Source: Roseococcus thiosulfatophilus
GTDB taxonomy: Bacteria; Pseudomonadota; Alphaproteobacteria; Acetobacterales; Acetobacteraceae
Length of the DNA: 64,000 nt
Direction: 5' to 3'
Assembly (NCBI RefSeq): GCF_017311575.1
Contig: NZ_JAFFQY010000022.1
Span: 1 to 64,000, forward strand
Part shown: piece after piece, positions 37,241 through 46,509 of the stretch
How positions within the stretch are numbered: the stretch's first letter is position 1
How the letters are laid out: each line of letters begins with the position of its first letter
Translations under genes and position numbers: made by a program
The notes under the pieces: generated by a model
Seen by the model: the letters and a program-made list of their open reading frames with translations, nothing else
Told to the model about the DNA's origin: nothing
The model's database searches: none

Positions 37241-38593
37241 ATGAATGACCAGATTCGCCTGGTGCTGAATGGGGCCCCCCGCACCCTGCCCCCGCACCAG
37301 AGCCCCACCACCACCCTGCTGGACTGGCTGCGCGCCGAGGGGCTGACCGGCGCCAAGGAAGGCTGCGCCGAGGGCGATTGCGGCGCCTGCACCGTGGTGC
37401 TGGAGGGCGCCGATGGCGCCCGCACGCCCGTGAATGCCTGCCTCTGCGTGCTGGGCCAGCTGCATGGCCGCGCGATCCGCACCGTGGAGGGGCTGGGGCC
37501 GCAGCACACCGTCCCCCGCGCCCTGGCCGAAGCCGATGCCACCCAATGCGGCTTCTGCACGCCCGGCATCGTCATGTCCGCCTGGGCCCATACGCGCGAG
37601 GGCGGGGACCCGCATGAGGCGCTGGCGGGCAATCTCTGCCGCTGCACGGGCTATCGCCCCATCCTGGACGCCATGGCCCGCATGCAGGATGACGGCGCGG
37701 CGCCGCCCGCCCCCATGGTCCCGGACAGCGCCAAGTTCGGCGGCTTCCATCTGCCGGCCTCGCTGGACGAGGCGCTGGCGCTGCGCGCCGTGCGGCCCGA
37801 GGCCCTGGTGCTGATGGGCGGCACCGATCTCGGCCTGCGCTTCTCGGAACACCGGGAACACCCGGCGCAGGTGCTCTGCCTGCTGAACGTGGCCGAGATG
37901 CGGGGGGTGGAGGTGCGCCCCACCGGCCTCAGGATCGGCGCCGCCGCCAGCTATGCCGAATGGCTGCGCGCCTGCCGCGCGGACGCCGCCTGGGCGCCGC
38001 TGGTGCCCTATCTGGCGCGGCTGGGCTCGCGGCAGATCCGGGGGCTGGGGACGGTGGCGGGCAATCTCGGCACGGCCTCGCCCATCGGGGATGCGCTGCC
38101 GGTGCTGCTGGCCTTGGGCGCGGTGGTGGAGGTGGCGCAGCTGCGCGGCGTGCGGCACATCCCGGTGGGGGAGTTCCTGACGGGCTATCGCCGCAACGCC
38201 CTGGTGCCGGAGGAGCTGATCGTCGCCATCCACCTGCCCCGCCCGCCGGAGGGCGCCTTCCTGGCGGCGGAAAAACTCTCGCGCCGGCATGACCAGGACA
38301 TCAGCGCCGTGTCCCTGGCCGCGCTCATCACCTTCGAGGACGGTGTGGTGCGCGAGGCGCGGCTGGCCTTCGGCGGCATGGACGCGACGGCCCGCCGCTG
38401 CGCCCCGGCCGAGGCCGCCTTGCGCGGTCGGCCCCTGGATGATGGCGCCCTGGCCGGCGCGGGCCAGGCGCTGGACTTCGCGCCCATGGCCGACTGGCGC
38501 GGCAGCGCCGAGTTCCGGATGGAGGCCGCGCGGGGCCTGCTGCGGCGCCTGGCGCTCCGCCATGCCGGGCTGCCCGCGGAGATCTTCGCATGA
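37241..38593 (+). CDS. Xanthine dehydrogenase-family small subunit (2x[2Fe-2S] + FAD)
   Basis: A 450-residue electron-transfer subunit of a molybdenum hydroxylase. The plant-type [2Fe-2S] site uses Cys42, 47, 50 and 67/69 (GCAEGDCGACTVVL, NACLC). The second cluster uses Cys103, 106, 133 and 135 (QCGFCTPGI, LCRCTGYRPI). The FAD domain has GGTDLGLRFSEH and GTVAGNLGTASPIGDALP. This is the XdhA layout. Start chosen at ATG 37241 (MNDQ) over a GTG two codons earlier. It overlaps the large-subunit gene by ATGA. Electrons presumably go to NAD+. Confidence 0.93.
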   Translation: MNDQIRLVLNGAPRTLPPHQSPTTTLLDWLRAEGLTGAKEGCAEGDCGACTVVLEGADGARTPVNACLCVLGQLHGRAIRTVEGLGPQHTVPRALAEADATQCGFCTPGIVMSAWAHTREGGDPHEALAGNLCRCTGYRPILDAMARMQDDGAAPPAPMVPDSAKFGGFHLPASLDEALALRAVRPEALVLMGGTDLGLRFSEHREHPAQVLCLLNVAEMRGVEVRPTGLRIGAAASYAEWLRACRADAAWAPLVPYLARLGSRQIRGLGTVAGNLGTASPIGDALPVLLALGAVVEVAQLRGVRHIPVGEFLTGYRRNALVPEELIVAIHLPRPPEGAFLAAEKLSRRHDQDISAVSLAALITFEDGVVREARLAFGGMDATARRCAPAEAALRGRPLDDGALAGAGQALDFAPMADWRGSAEFRMEAARGLLRRLALRHAGLPAEIFA

Positions 38594-40881
38594 TGGATGG
38601 CAGCAGCTTCCGCCTGAAGCATGCCGGCCAGGCCCTGCGCCATGACAGCGCGCTGAAGCACGCGACGGGCGAGGCGCGCTTCCTGGACGACATGCCGGAG
38701 CCCGCGGGCCTGCTGCACGCGGCACTGGTTCTCTCTCCGCTGGCGCATGGGAGGCTGGACGCGCTGGACACCCAAGCCGCCGGCGCCATGCCGGGCGTGG
38801 TGCGGATCATCACGCCCCAGGACATTCCGGGCGAGAACGACATCGCCCCCATCGCGACCGGCGAGGTGATGCTGGCCGAGCAAATGGTTGAACATCACGG
38901 CCAAGCGCTGGCCATCGTGGTGGCCCAGACCCGCGACGAGGCCTTGCGTGCCGCTGCCGCCGTCACCGCCGCGATCACGCCGCTGCCCCCGGTGCTGAGC
39001 ATCGAGGAAGGTCTGGCGCGCGAGGCCTGGATCATCAAGCCGCAGACCATGGTGGCGGGCGATGCGGCGGCCGCGCTGGAGGCCGCGCCGCACCGCCTCT
39101 CGGGCGAGTTCCGCGCGGGCGGGCAGGAGCATTTCTACCTGGAAGGGCAGATCGCGCTCGCCATCCCGGGCGAGGAGGAGGAGATGCTGGTGCATTCCTC
39201 CACCCAGCACCCGACCGAGGTGCAGCACATCGTGGCCCGCGTGCTGGGCGTGCCTTACCACCGTGTCACGGTGCAATGCCGCCGCATGGGCGGGGCCTTC
39301 GGCGGCAAGGAGAGCAATGCGAGCTGGATCGCCGCCGCCGCCGCCCTGGCCGCGCGGCTGACGGGCCGCCCCGTGAAGCTGCGCCTGCCCCGCCGCGCCG
39401 ATATGGCGGCCACGGGCAAGCGCCACCCCTTCCTCTATCGCTGGAAGGTGGGCTTCGACGATGCGGGACGGCTGCTTGGGCTGGACGCGCTGCTGGCGGG
39501 GGATGGCGGGCATTCGGTGGACATGTCGGGCGGGGTGGTGTTCCGCGCGCTGACCCATGCGCTGAACTGCTATGGCGTGCCGGCGCACCGCATCACGGCC
39601 TGCGCGGTCAAGACCAACCATGTCAGCAACACCGCCTTTCGCGGCTTCGGCGGCCCGCAGGGCGCGCTGCTGATGGAGGAGGTGCTGCACGCGGTCGCCG
39701 CGCATCTGGGCCGGGATGTGGACCAGGTGCGCGAGGCCAACTTCGCCAGCCGCACCCCCTATGGCCAGGAACTGGACCCGAGCCTGACGCGCCGCGTCCT
39801 GGCCGAGGCGAAGCAGGATGCCGGCTGGGAAGCGAAGCGCGCCGAGATCGCCGCCTTCAACGCCGCCCACCCCACGCTGCGGCGCGGGCTTGGTTCCTTC
39901 GTCTGCGCCTTCGGCATCAGCTTCGGCATTGTTCATCTGAACCAGGCGGGTGCCTTGGTGCATGTCTACACCGATGGCTCCATCCGCCTCGCCCATGGCG
40001 GGACGGAGATGGGCCAGGGCCTCTTCATCAAGGTGGCGCAGGTGGTGGCGGAGGTGTTCTCCGTGCCGGTGGAGAGCGTGGGCCTCAGCGCGACCTCCAC
40101 CGCCGAAATCCCCAACACCAGCGCCACCGCCGCCAGCACGGGCAGCGATTTGAATGGCTGGGCCGCGCATGCCGCCGCGACCACGCTGCGCGAACGCATG
40201 GCGGAGGTGGCCGCGCAGCATTTCGGCTGCCCGGTGGAGGAGGTCGTCTTCGAGGATGGCCAGATCTTCCCGGGCGGCGCCGGCAGCAACAAGCGCCTGA
40301 CCTTCGGCGAGTTGGCGAAGCTGTGCTGGAAGGCGCGCGTCAGCCTTTCCGCCACCGGCTTCTACAAGACGCCCGACATCCACTGGGATGCCACGGCGCT
40401 GAAGGGCGAACCCTTCCATTATTTCACCTATGGCGCCGCCGTGGCCGAGGTGCTGCTGGACACGCTGACGGGGGAGCATCGCTGCCTCTCCGCGCATCTC
40501 GTGCAGGATTGCGGGCGCAGCCTGAACCCGGCCATTGACCTCGGCCAGATCGAAGGCGCCTTCGTGCAGGGCATGGGCTGGCTGACCACCGAGGAATTGT
40601 GGTGGGACGGGCAAGGGCGGCAGCGCACGCTGGGGCCCTCCACCTACAAGATTCCCGGCTCGCGCGACGTGCCGCCGGTGCTGCACACGCGGCTGCTGGC
40701 GGGCTCGGCCGGGCGGGCGCGGACGCTGTTCCGCTCCAAGGCCGTGGGCGAGCCGCCCCTGCTGCTGGCCACCGCCGTGGTCAACGCGCTGCGGGACGCG
40801 GCGGGGCTGGTCCACCTCGATTTGCCGGCCACCCCGGAGCGGCTTCTGCTCAATTTAAAGGCAATAAAATCGGGGCCGTAA
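38590..40881 (+). CDS. Xanthine dehydrogenase-family molybdopterin-binding large subunit
   Basis: A 763-residue catalytic subunit hydroxylating an N-heterocycle with water as the oxygen source. Molybdenum hydroxylase landmarks are QEHFYLEGQIA, MGGAFGGKES, TAFRGFGGPQG (substrate-orienting Arg), HGGTEMGQGLFIKVAQV (Mo-cofactor Gln) and SKAVGEPPLLL with the catalytic Glu (~721). These residues are those of XdhB, so xanthine itself is possible. The genomic company of 6-hydroxynicotinate reductase and enamidase homologues argues instead for a pyridine-type or related heterocycle. No xdhC maturation gene is in the window. Confidence 0.92.
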   Translation: MMDGSSFRLKHAGQALRHDSALKHATGEARFLDDMPEPAGLLHAALVLSPLAHGRLDALDTQAAGAMPGVVRIITPQDIPGENDIAPIATGEVMLAEQMVEHHGQALAIVVAQTRDEALRAAAAVTAAITPLPPVLSIEEGLAREAWIIKPQTMVAGDAAAALEAAPHRLSGEFRAGGQEHFYLEGQIALAIPGEEEEMLVHSSTQHPTEVQHIVARVLGVPYHRVTVQCRRMGGAFGGKESNASWIAAAAALAARLTGRPVKLRLPRRADMAATGKRHPFLYRWKVGFDDAGRLLGLDALLAGDGGHSVDMSGGVVFRALTHALNCYGVPAHRITACAVKTNHVSNTAFRGFGGPQGALLMEEVLHAVAAHLGRDVDQVREANFASRTPYGQELDPSLTRRVLAEAKQDAGWEAKRAEIAAFNAAHPTLRRGLGSFVCAFGISFGIVHLNQAGALVHVYTDGSIRLAHGGTEMGQGLFIKVAQVVAEVFSVPVESVGLSATSTAEIPNTSATAASTGSDLNGWAAHAAATTLRERMAEVAAQHFGCPVEEVVFEDGQIFPGGAGSNKRLTFGELAKLCWKARVSLSATGFYKTPDIHWDATALKGEPFHYFTYGAAVAEVLLDTLTGEHRCLSAHLVQDCGRSLNPAIDLGQIEGAFVQGMGWLTTEELWWDGQGRQRTLGPSTYKIPGSRDVPPVLHTRLLAGSAGRARTLFRSKAVGEPPLLLATAVVNALRDAAGLVHLDLPATPERLLLNLKAIKSGP

Positions 40882-40887
40882 AGGCGC

Positions 40888-40916
40888 TTGCATGTCGCTG
40901 CGGGCTTGGCCATACA
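40888..40916 (+). promoter_or_regulatory. Possible promoter upstream of the ABC transporter genes
   Basis: TTGCAT (40888-40893) and CATACA (40911-40916) are 17 bases apart in the 128-base gap between the hydroxylase gene and livG, the largest gap in this rightward set. It could give the transporter its own transcript. Weak, sequence-only evidence. Confidence 0.35.
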
Positions 40917-41009
40917 GGCATGGCTGGGCTGCGGAATAAGCAACCCGGCAGGGACACAAGCCGCCGGGGCAAACCCCGGATTCAACAATGGCGTGGGGGA
41001 CGGATCCGG

Positions 41010-41787
41010 GTGAGCGACATCATCCTTCAGACAGAGAATCTGACGAAGGAATTCCGCGGCTTTCTGGCCGTCCAGGACGTCAACATCAATGTGCGGCGGG
41101 GCACCATCCATGGGCTGATCGGGCCCAATGGCGCGGGCAAGACGACCTGCTTCAACCTGCTCACGAAATTCCTGATCCCGACGCGCGGGAGCATCACCTA
41201 TGACGGGCGCGACATCACGCGGATGAAGCCCGCGGAGGTGGCCCGCCTCGGCCTCGTGCGCTCCTTCCAGATCTCGGCGGTCTTCGCGAACCTGACCGTG
41301 CTGGAGAATGTCCGCATGGCGTTGCAGCGCCAGCGCGGCGCCAGCTTCGACTTCTGGCGCTCGGAGAAGGTGCTGCGGCAATATGACGACCGCGCGCATG
41401 AATTGCTGGCCGATGTGGGGCTGACCGAATACGCGGACCTGCGCGCGGGTCAGTTGCCCTATGGCCGCAAGCGCGCGCTGGAGATCGCCACCACGCTCGC
41501 GATGGACCCCGCGATGATGCTGCTGGACGAACCCACCGCCGGCATGACGCATGAGGATGTGGACCGCATCGTCACCCTGGTGAAGCGCGTCTCGGCGGGC
41601 CGCACGGTGCTGCTGGTGGAGCACAACCTCAAGGTCGTGGAGGGCCTCTGCGACCGCATCACGGTGCTGGCCCGCGGACAGATCCTGGCCGAGGGCGACT
41701 ACGCCGCCGTCAGCCGCAACCCGGAGGTGCAGGCGGCCTATCTCGGCACCGACCCCTCCTCCGTCGGCGTTCCGGAGGGCGCGCACC

Positions 41788-41795
<8 letters not shown>
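41010..41795 (+). CDS. Branched-chain-type ABC transporter ATP-binding protein (LivG-like)
   Basis: A 261-residue ATPase: Walker A GPNGAGKTT, the LivG-type insertion RMKPAEVARLGLVRSFQISAVFANLTVLENV, signature-like LPYGRKRALEIA (degenerate LSGGQ) and Walker B MMLLDEPTAGM, with the H-loop in LLVEHNLKVVEGLCD. The start is a GTG at 41010, the first codon before the conserved DIILQTENLTKEF. It powers import together with the LivF-like ATPase, the two permeases and the three binding proteins of this locus. It overlaps the next gene by 8 bases. Confidence 0.93.
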
Positions 41796-42495
<700 letters not shown>

Positions 42496-42547
42496 GACCG
42501 ACAAGAAGCGGCCGGACCGGAAACCCCAAGGAAGGAAACCCAAGGAA

Positions 42548-43789
42548 ATGACCACCACCACCCGCCGCACCTTACTCGGGGCCGCCGCCACCGCGCCGGC
42601 CTGGGGTGCGCTGCCCATGTCGCGCGCCCGCGCGCAGGCGGCCAACACCGTCCGCATCGGCGTGCTGACCGACATGTCGGGCACCTTCCGCGACCTGAAC
42701 GGGCCGAACACGGTCGCCGCCACGCGGCTTGCCATCCAGGAATTCGCGGCACGCGGCTTCAACGTGGAAATGGTGGTGGCCGACCACCAGAACCGCCCCG
42801 ATGTCGCCACGGCCACCGCCCGCCAATGGTTCGACCGCGACAATGTGGACGTGGTGACCAGCCTGGCCGCCTCCTCGGTCGCGCTGGCCGTGGCGGACCT
42901 CGCGCGTGAGCGCAACAAGGTGGCCATCGCCACCTCCACCGCCACCTCGGACCTGACGGGCCGGGCGTGCAGCCCCAACACCATCCACTGGGTCTATGAC
43001 ACCTACATGCTGTCCAAGGTGGCGGGTGCGGCCATGGTGCGCGCCGGCGGCGACACCTGGTTCTTCCTGACCGCGGACTACGCCTTCGGCCATGCGCTGG
43101 AGCGCGACACCACGGGCTTCGTGCGCGCCGCCGGCGGCCGCGTGCTGGGCAGCGTCCGCACGCCCTTCCCCGGCACGACCGACTTCAGCTCCTTCCTGCT
43201 GCAGGCCCAGGCCAGCCGCGCGAAGGTGATTGGGCTGGCCAATGCGGGCGTTGACACCATCAACTCCATCAAGCAGGCGGCGGAATTCGGCATCACGCGG
43301 CGCGGCACCAAGATCGCCTCGCTGCTGCTGTTCATCACCGACGTGCACGCGCTGGGGCTGGAGGTCGCGCAGGGCCTCGTCTGCGCCAACACCTTCTACT
43401 GGGACCTGAACGACGGCACGCGCGACGTGTCGCGCCGCATCCTGGCGCTGGCCGGCGGCGACATGCCGGTGGCCATGAGCCATGCGGGCGACTACGCAGC
43501 CAACCTGCACTACCTGAAGGCCGTGGCCGACCTGGGTGTCGCCGCCGCCAAGGCCAGCGGGCGCGACACCGTGGCGCGCATGAAGGCCATGCCGACCAAT
43601 GACCTGGCCTTCGGCGAGGGCCGCATCCGCGAGGATGGCCGCAAGCTGAACCGCGCCTACCTGTTCGAGGTGAAGACCCCGGCCGAAAGCCGCGGCCGGC
43701 ACGACTACTACAAGCTGCTGCAGTCCACCGACGCCGAGGAGCCCTGGCGGCCCCTGGCCGAGGGTGGTTGCGGCTTCATCCGCAGCTAA
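42548..43789 (+). CDS. ABC transporter substrate-binding protein, paralogue 1 of 3
   Basis: A 413-residue periplasmic protein of the Peripla_BP_6 (LivJ/LivK) class. A Tat-type signal (TTTRRTLLGAAATAPAWGALPMSRARAQ) leads to ANTVRIGVLTDMSGTFRDLNGPNTVAATRLAIQEF. QNRPDVATATARQWFDRDNVDVVTSLAASSVALAVADLARERNKV and ADYAFGHALERDTTGFVRAAGGRVLGSVRTPFPGTTDFSSFLLQAQ follow. It is the most divergent of three tandem copies, notably in the N-lobe (TDMSGTF where the others read NDQSGLY), so it may bind a different ligand. An AAGGAAA ribosome site precedes the ATG. Confidence 0.93.
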   Translation: MTTTTRRTLLGAAATAPAWGALPMSRARAQAANTVRIGVLTDMSGTFRDLNGPNTVAATRLAIQEFAARGFNVEMVVADHQNRPDVATATARQWFDRDNVDVVTSLAASSVALAVADLARERNKVAIATSTATSDLTGRACSPNTIHWVYDTYMLSKVAGAAMVRAGGDTWFFLTADYAFGHALERDTTGFVRAAGGRVLGSVRTPFPGTTDFSSFLLQAQASRAKVIGLANAGVDTINSIKQAAEFGITRRGTKIASLLLFITDVHALGLEVAQGLVCANTFYWDLNDGTRDVSRRILALAGGDMPVAMSHAGDYAANLHYLKAVADLGVAAAKASGRDTVARMKAMPTNDLAFGEGRIREDGRKLNRAYLFEVKTPAESRGRHDYYKLLQSTDAEEPWRPLAEGGCGFIRS

Positions 43790-43822
43790 GGCGGCAACGC
43801 GCACCAGGAGGAAGGACCCCCC

Positions 43823-45067
43823 ATGACCACCACTTCCCGCCGCACCCTGCTGGGCGCCGCCGCGACGGCGCCCGTGTGGGGCGCGCTGCCCTATCGCTCG
43901 GCCCGCGCCCAGGCGGCCAACACCATCCGCATCGGCGTGATGAACGACCAGTCGGGCCTCTACCGAGACCTCTCGGGCCCCGGCTCCACCCAGGCCGTGC
44001 GCCTCGCGGTGCAGGAGAGCGGCATCACGCAGCGCGGCGTGAATGTCGAGGTCATCCAGGCGGACCACCAGAACCGCCCGGATGTCGGCTCCACCGTGGT
44101 GCGGCAATGGATTGACCGCGACAATGTGGACGTGATCGTGGACGTGCCCACCAGCTCGGTGGCGCTGGCCGTCAACACCATCGTGCGCGAGCGGAACAAG
44201 GTGTTCCTGAACTCGGGTGCCGCGACGTCCGACCTGACGGGCGCGCAGTGCAGCCCCAACACCGTCCACTGGACCTATGACACCTGGATGCTGGCCAACT
44301 CGACCGGCGGCGCGATGGTGGCCGCCGGCGGGCAGACCTGGTTCTTCATCACGGCCGACTACGCCTTCGGTCATGCGCTGGAGCGTGACACCGGCGCCTT
44401 CGTCCGCCAGGCCGGCGGCCGCATCGTCGGCAGCGTCCGCACGCCCTTCCCGGGCACGACGGATTTCAGCAGCTTCCTGCTGCAGGCCCAGGCCTCCCGC
44501 GCGCAGGTGATCGGGCTGGCCAATGCCGGCGGCGACACCATCAACTCCATCAAGCAGGCCGCCGAATTCGGCATCACGCGGCGCGGCGTGCGGCTGGCGG
44601 GGCTGCTCGTCTTCGCGACCGACGTGCATTCCCTGGGCCTGCAGACGGCGCAGGGCCTGGTGCTGACCGAGACCTTCTACTGGGACCTGAACGACAAGAC
44701 CCGCGCCTTCACCCAGCGCCTGGGCCCGATGCCCAACGACACCCGCCCCTCGATGGTGCAGGCGGGCTGCTACTCCTCCGTGCTGCACTACCTCAAGGCG
44801 GTGGGCGACATGGGCGTGGCCGCGGCCAAGGCGAATGGCGTCGAGGCGGTGAACCGCATGAAGGCCATGCCGACCAGCGACGATGCCTTCGGCGAGGGCA
44901 GCATCCGCGCCGATGGCCGCAAGCTGCACCCCGCCTACCTGTTCCAGGTGAAGACGCCGGAGGAGAGCCGCGGCGCCTGGGACTACTACAAGTTGCTGCA
45001 GACCGTGCCCGCCGACCGGGCCTTCCGCCCCATGGCGGACGGCAACTGCGCCATCGCCCGCAGCTGA
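43823..45067 (+). CDS. ABC transporter substrate-binding protein, paralogue 2 of 3
   Basis: A 414-residue Peripla_BP_6 protein with a Tat-type signal (SRRTLLGAAATAPVWGALPYRSARAQ). It differs from copy 1 at the ligand-facing N-lobe (NDQSGLYRDLSGPGSTQAVRLAVQES) and shares DVIVDVPTSSVALAVNTIVRERNKVFLNSGAATSDLTGAQC with copy 3. An AGGAGGA ribosome site stands 11 bases before the ATG, suggesting strong translation. Tandem duplication origin is obvious from near-identical blocks such as PFPGTTDFSSFLLQAQASRA. Confidence 0.93.
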   Translation: MTTTSRRTLLGAAATAPVWGALPYRSARAQAANTIRIGVMNDQSGLYRDLSGPGSTQAVRLAVQESGITQRGVNVEVIQADHQNRPDVGSTVVRQWIDRDNVDVIVDVPTSSVALAVNTIVRERNKVFLNSGAATSDLTGAQCSPNTVHWTYDTWMLANSTGGAMVAAGGQTWFFITADYAFGHALERDTGAFVRQAGGRIVGSVRTPFPGTTDFSSFLLQAQASRAQVIGLANAGGDTINSIKQAAEFGITRRGVRLAGLLVFATDVHSLGLQTAQGLVLTETFYWDLNDKTRAFTQRLGPMPNDTRPSMVQAGCYSSVLHYLKAVGDMGVAAAKANGVEAVNRMKAMPTSDDAFGEGSIRADGRKLHPAYLFQVKTPEESRGAWDYYKLLQTVPADRAFRPMADGNCAIARS

Positions 45068-45080
45068 CCTGACGCGTGAC

Positions 45081-45103
45081 GGGGCGGGGGCAACCCCTGC
45101 CCC
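45081..45103 (+). other. Intercistronic hairpin between binding-protein copies 2 and 3
   Basis: GGGGCGGGGG (45081-45090) pairs with CCCCTGCCCC (45094-45103), with one G-U pair and a three-base loop. There is no T-tract. It is a probable 3'-end stabiliser or attenuator. Confidence 0.5.
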
Positions 45104-45130
45104 TCCTTACCCCCCGGGAGAAACGAAAAG

Positions 45131-46378
45131 ATGGCACACCTCAATCGCCGCGCACTGCTGGGTGGCGCGGCCGCCACCGCCGCCTTCGGCGCCCTGCCCG
45201 CCCATGTGGCGCGGGCGCAGGCCGCGAACACGGTCCGCATCGGCGTCCTCAACGACCAGTCCGGCCTGTATCGTGACGTGAACGGGCCCGGCTCCGTCGC
45301 CTGCGTGCGCCAGGCCATCCAGGATTCGGGCGTCACCGCCCGCGGCGTGAATGTCGAGGTGGTGGTGGGCGACCACCAGAACCGCCCCGATGTCGGCTCC
45401 ACCATCACGCGGCAATGGATTGACCGCGACAATGTGGACGTGATCCTGGACGTGCCGACCAGCTCCGTCGCACTCGCCGTCAACACCATCGTGCGCGAGC
45501 GGAACAAGATCTTCCTGAACTCGTCCGCAGCCACCTCCGACCTGACGGGTGCGCAGTGCAGCCCCAACACCATCCACTGGACCTATGACACCTACATGCT
45601 CGCCAAGAGCACGGGTGGGGCCATGGTGCGGGCGGGCGGCGACACCTGGTTCTTCATCACCGCCGACTACGCCTTCGGCCATGCGCTGGAGCGCGACACC
45701 TCGGGCTTCGTGCGCGCGGCCGGCGGCCGGGTGTTGGGCCAGGTCCGCACGCCCTTCCCGGGCACGACGGATTTCAGCTCCTTCCTCGTGCAGGCGCAGT
45801 CGTCGCGCGCCAAGGTGATCGGGCTGGCGAATGCCGGCGGCGACACCATCAACTCCATCAAGCAGGCCGCCGAGTTCGGCGTGACGCGCCGTGGCACGAA
45901 GCTCGCCGCGCTGCTGATGTTCATCAGCGACGTGCACAGCCTGGGGCTGGAGACGGCGCAGGGCCTCGTCTGCACCGAGAGCTTCTACTGGGACCTGAAC
46001 GACCGCACCCGCGCCTTCACCCAGCGCGTGCTGCCCTCCATGCCGGGCGGGCTGCGCCCGGGCATGGGCCAGGCGGGCTGCTACTCGGCCATCATGCACT
46101 ACCTCAAGACGGTGGCGGAGATGGGCGTGCCGGCGGCGCGCGCCAGCGGCGTCGAGACGGTCAACCGCATGAAGGCCCAGCCCACCAATGACGACGCGAT
46201 GGGCGAGGGCACGATCCGCCCCGATGGCCGCCGCATCCAGCCCGTCTACCTCTTCGAGGTGAAGACGCCGGCCGAAAGCCGCGGCGCCTGGGACTACTAC
46301 AAGCTGCTGCAGACCACGCCGGCCGCCGAGGCCTTCCGCCCGCTGGGCGAGGGCAACTGCGCCCTGGTCCGCAGCTGA
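45131..46378 (+). CDS. ABC transporter substrate-binding protein, paralogue 3 of 3
   Basis: A 415-residue Peripla_BP_6 protein with a signal NRRALLGGAAATAAFGALPAHVARAQ. NDQSGLYRDVNGPGSVACVRQAIQDSGVTARGVNVEVVVGDHQNRPDVGSTITRQWIDRDNVDVILDVPTSSVALAV makes it closest to copy 2. Retention of three intact copies, each with its own ribosome site, argues for different ligands or dosage. It is followed by strong hairpins before the permease genes. Confidence 0.93.
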   Translation: MAHLNRRALLGGAAATAAFGALPAHVARAQAANTVRIGVLNDQSGLYRDVNGPGSVACVRQAIQDSGVTARGVNVEVVVGDHQNRPDVGSTITRQWIDRDNVDVILDVPTSSVALAVNTIVRERNKIFLNSSAATSDLTGAQCSPNTIHWTYDTYMLAKSTGGAMVRAGGDTWFFITADYAFGHALERDTSGFVRAAGGRVLGQVRTPFPGTTDFSSFLVQAQSSRAKVIGLANAGGDTINSIKQAAEFGVTRRGTKLAALLMFISDVHSLGLETAQGLVCTESFYWDLNDRTRAFTQRVLPSMPGGLRPGMGQAGCYSAIMHYLKTVAEMGVPAARASGVETVNRMKAQPTNDDAMGEGTIRPDGRRIQPVYLFEVKTPAESRGAWDYYKLLQTTPAAEAFRPLGEGNCALVRS

Positions 46379-46384
46379 GGAATA

Positions 46385-46482
46385 CCCCCGGGCCACGCGG
46401 CCCGGGGGCGCGTGTGACTTCACCGGGGCACGGCCGCCCCGCCCTGCCCGGCACGTTCGCGTCGGGCGTGGTGGGGCGGCCG
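46385..46482 (+). other. Two strong stem-loops before the permease genes
   Basis: First stem: CCCCCGGGCC (46385-46394) with GGCCCGGGGG (46399-46408), perfect over 10 bp. Second stem: CGGCCGCCCC (46431-46440) with GGGGCGGCCG (46473-46482), perfect over 10 bp and enclosing a further GCCCG/CGGGC stem. Lacking T-runs, they could reduce read-through from the binding-protein genes into the permeases or protect the upstream mRNA. Confidence 0.6.
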
Positions 46483-46509
46483 AACCCTTGCCAGGGATGA
46501 CTGATTCCG

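Noticed and set aside
38185-40815. 876-codon open frame opposite the Mo-hydroxylase gene, and similar long antisense frames (1509-3083, 42572-44929, 46420-48615, 58542-60815)
   Set aside because: They lie exactly opposite well-supported genes in GC-rich DNA, have low-complexity His/Arg/Gly/Ala composition and show no family motifs.
37241-40881. Naming the hydroxylase pair xdhA/xdhB outright
   Set aside because: Active-site motifs are xanthine-dehydrogenase-like, but context points to an N-heterocycle pathway and no xdhC is present, so no symbol was assigned.
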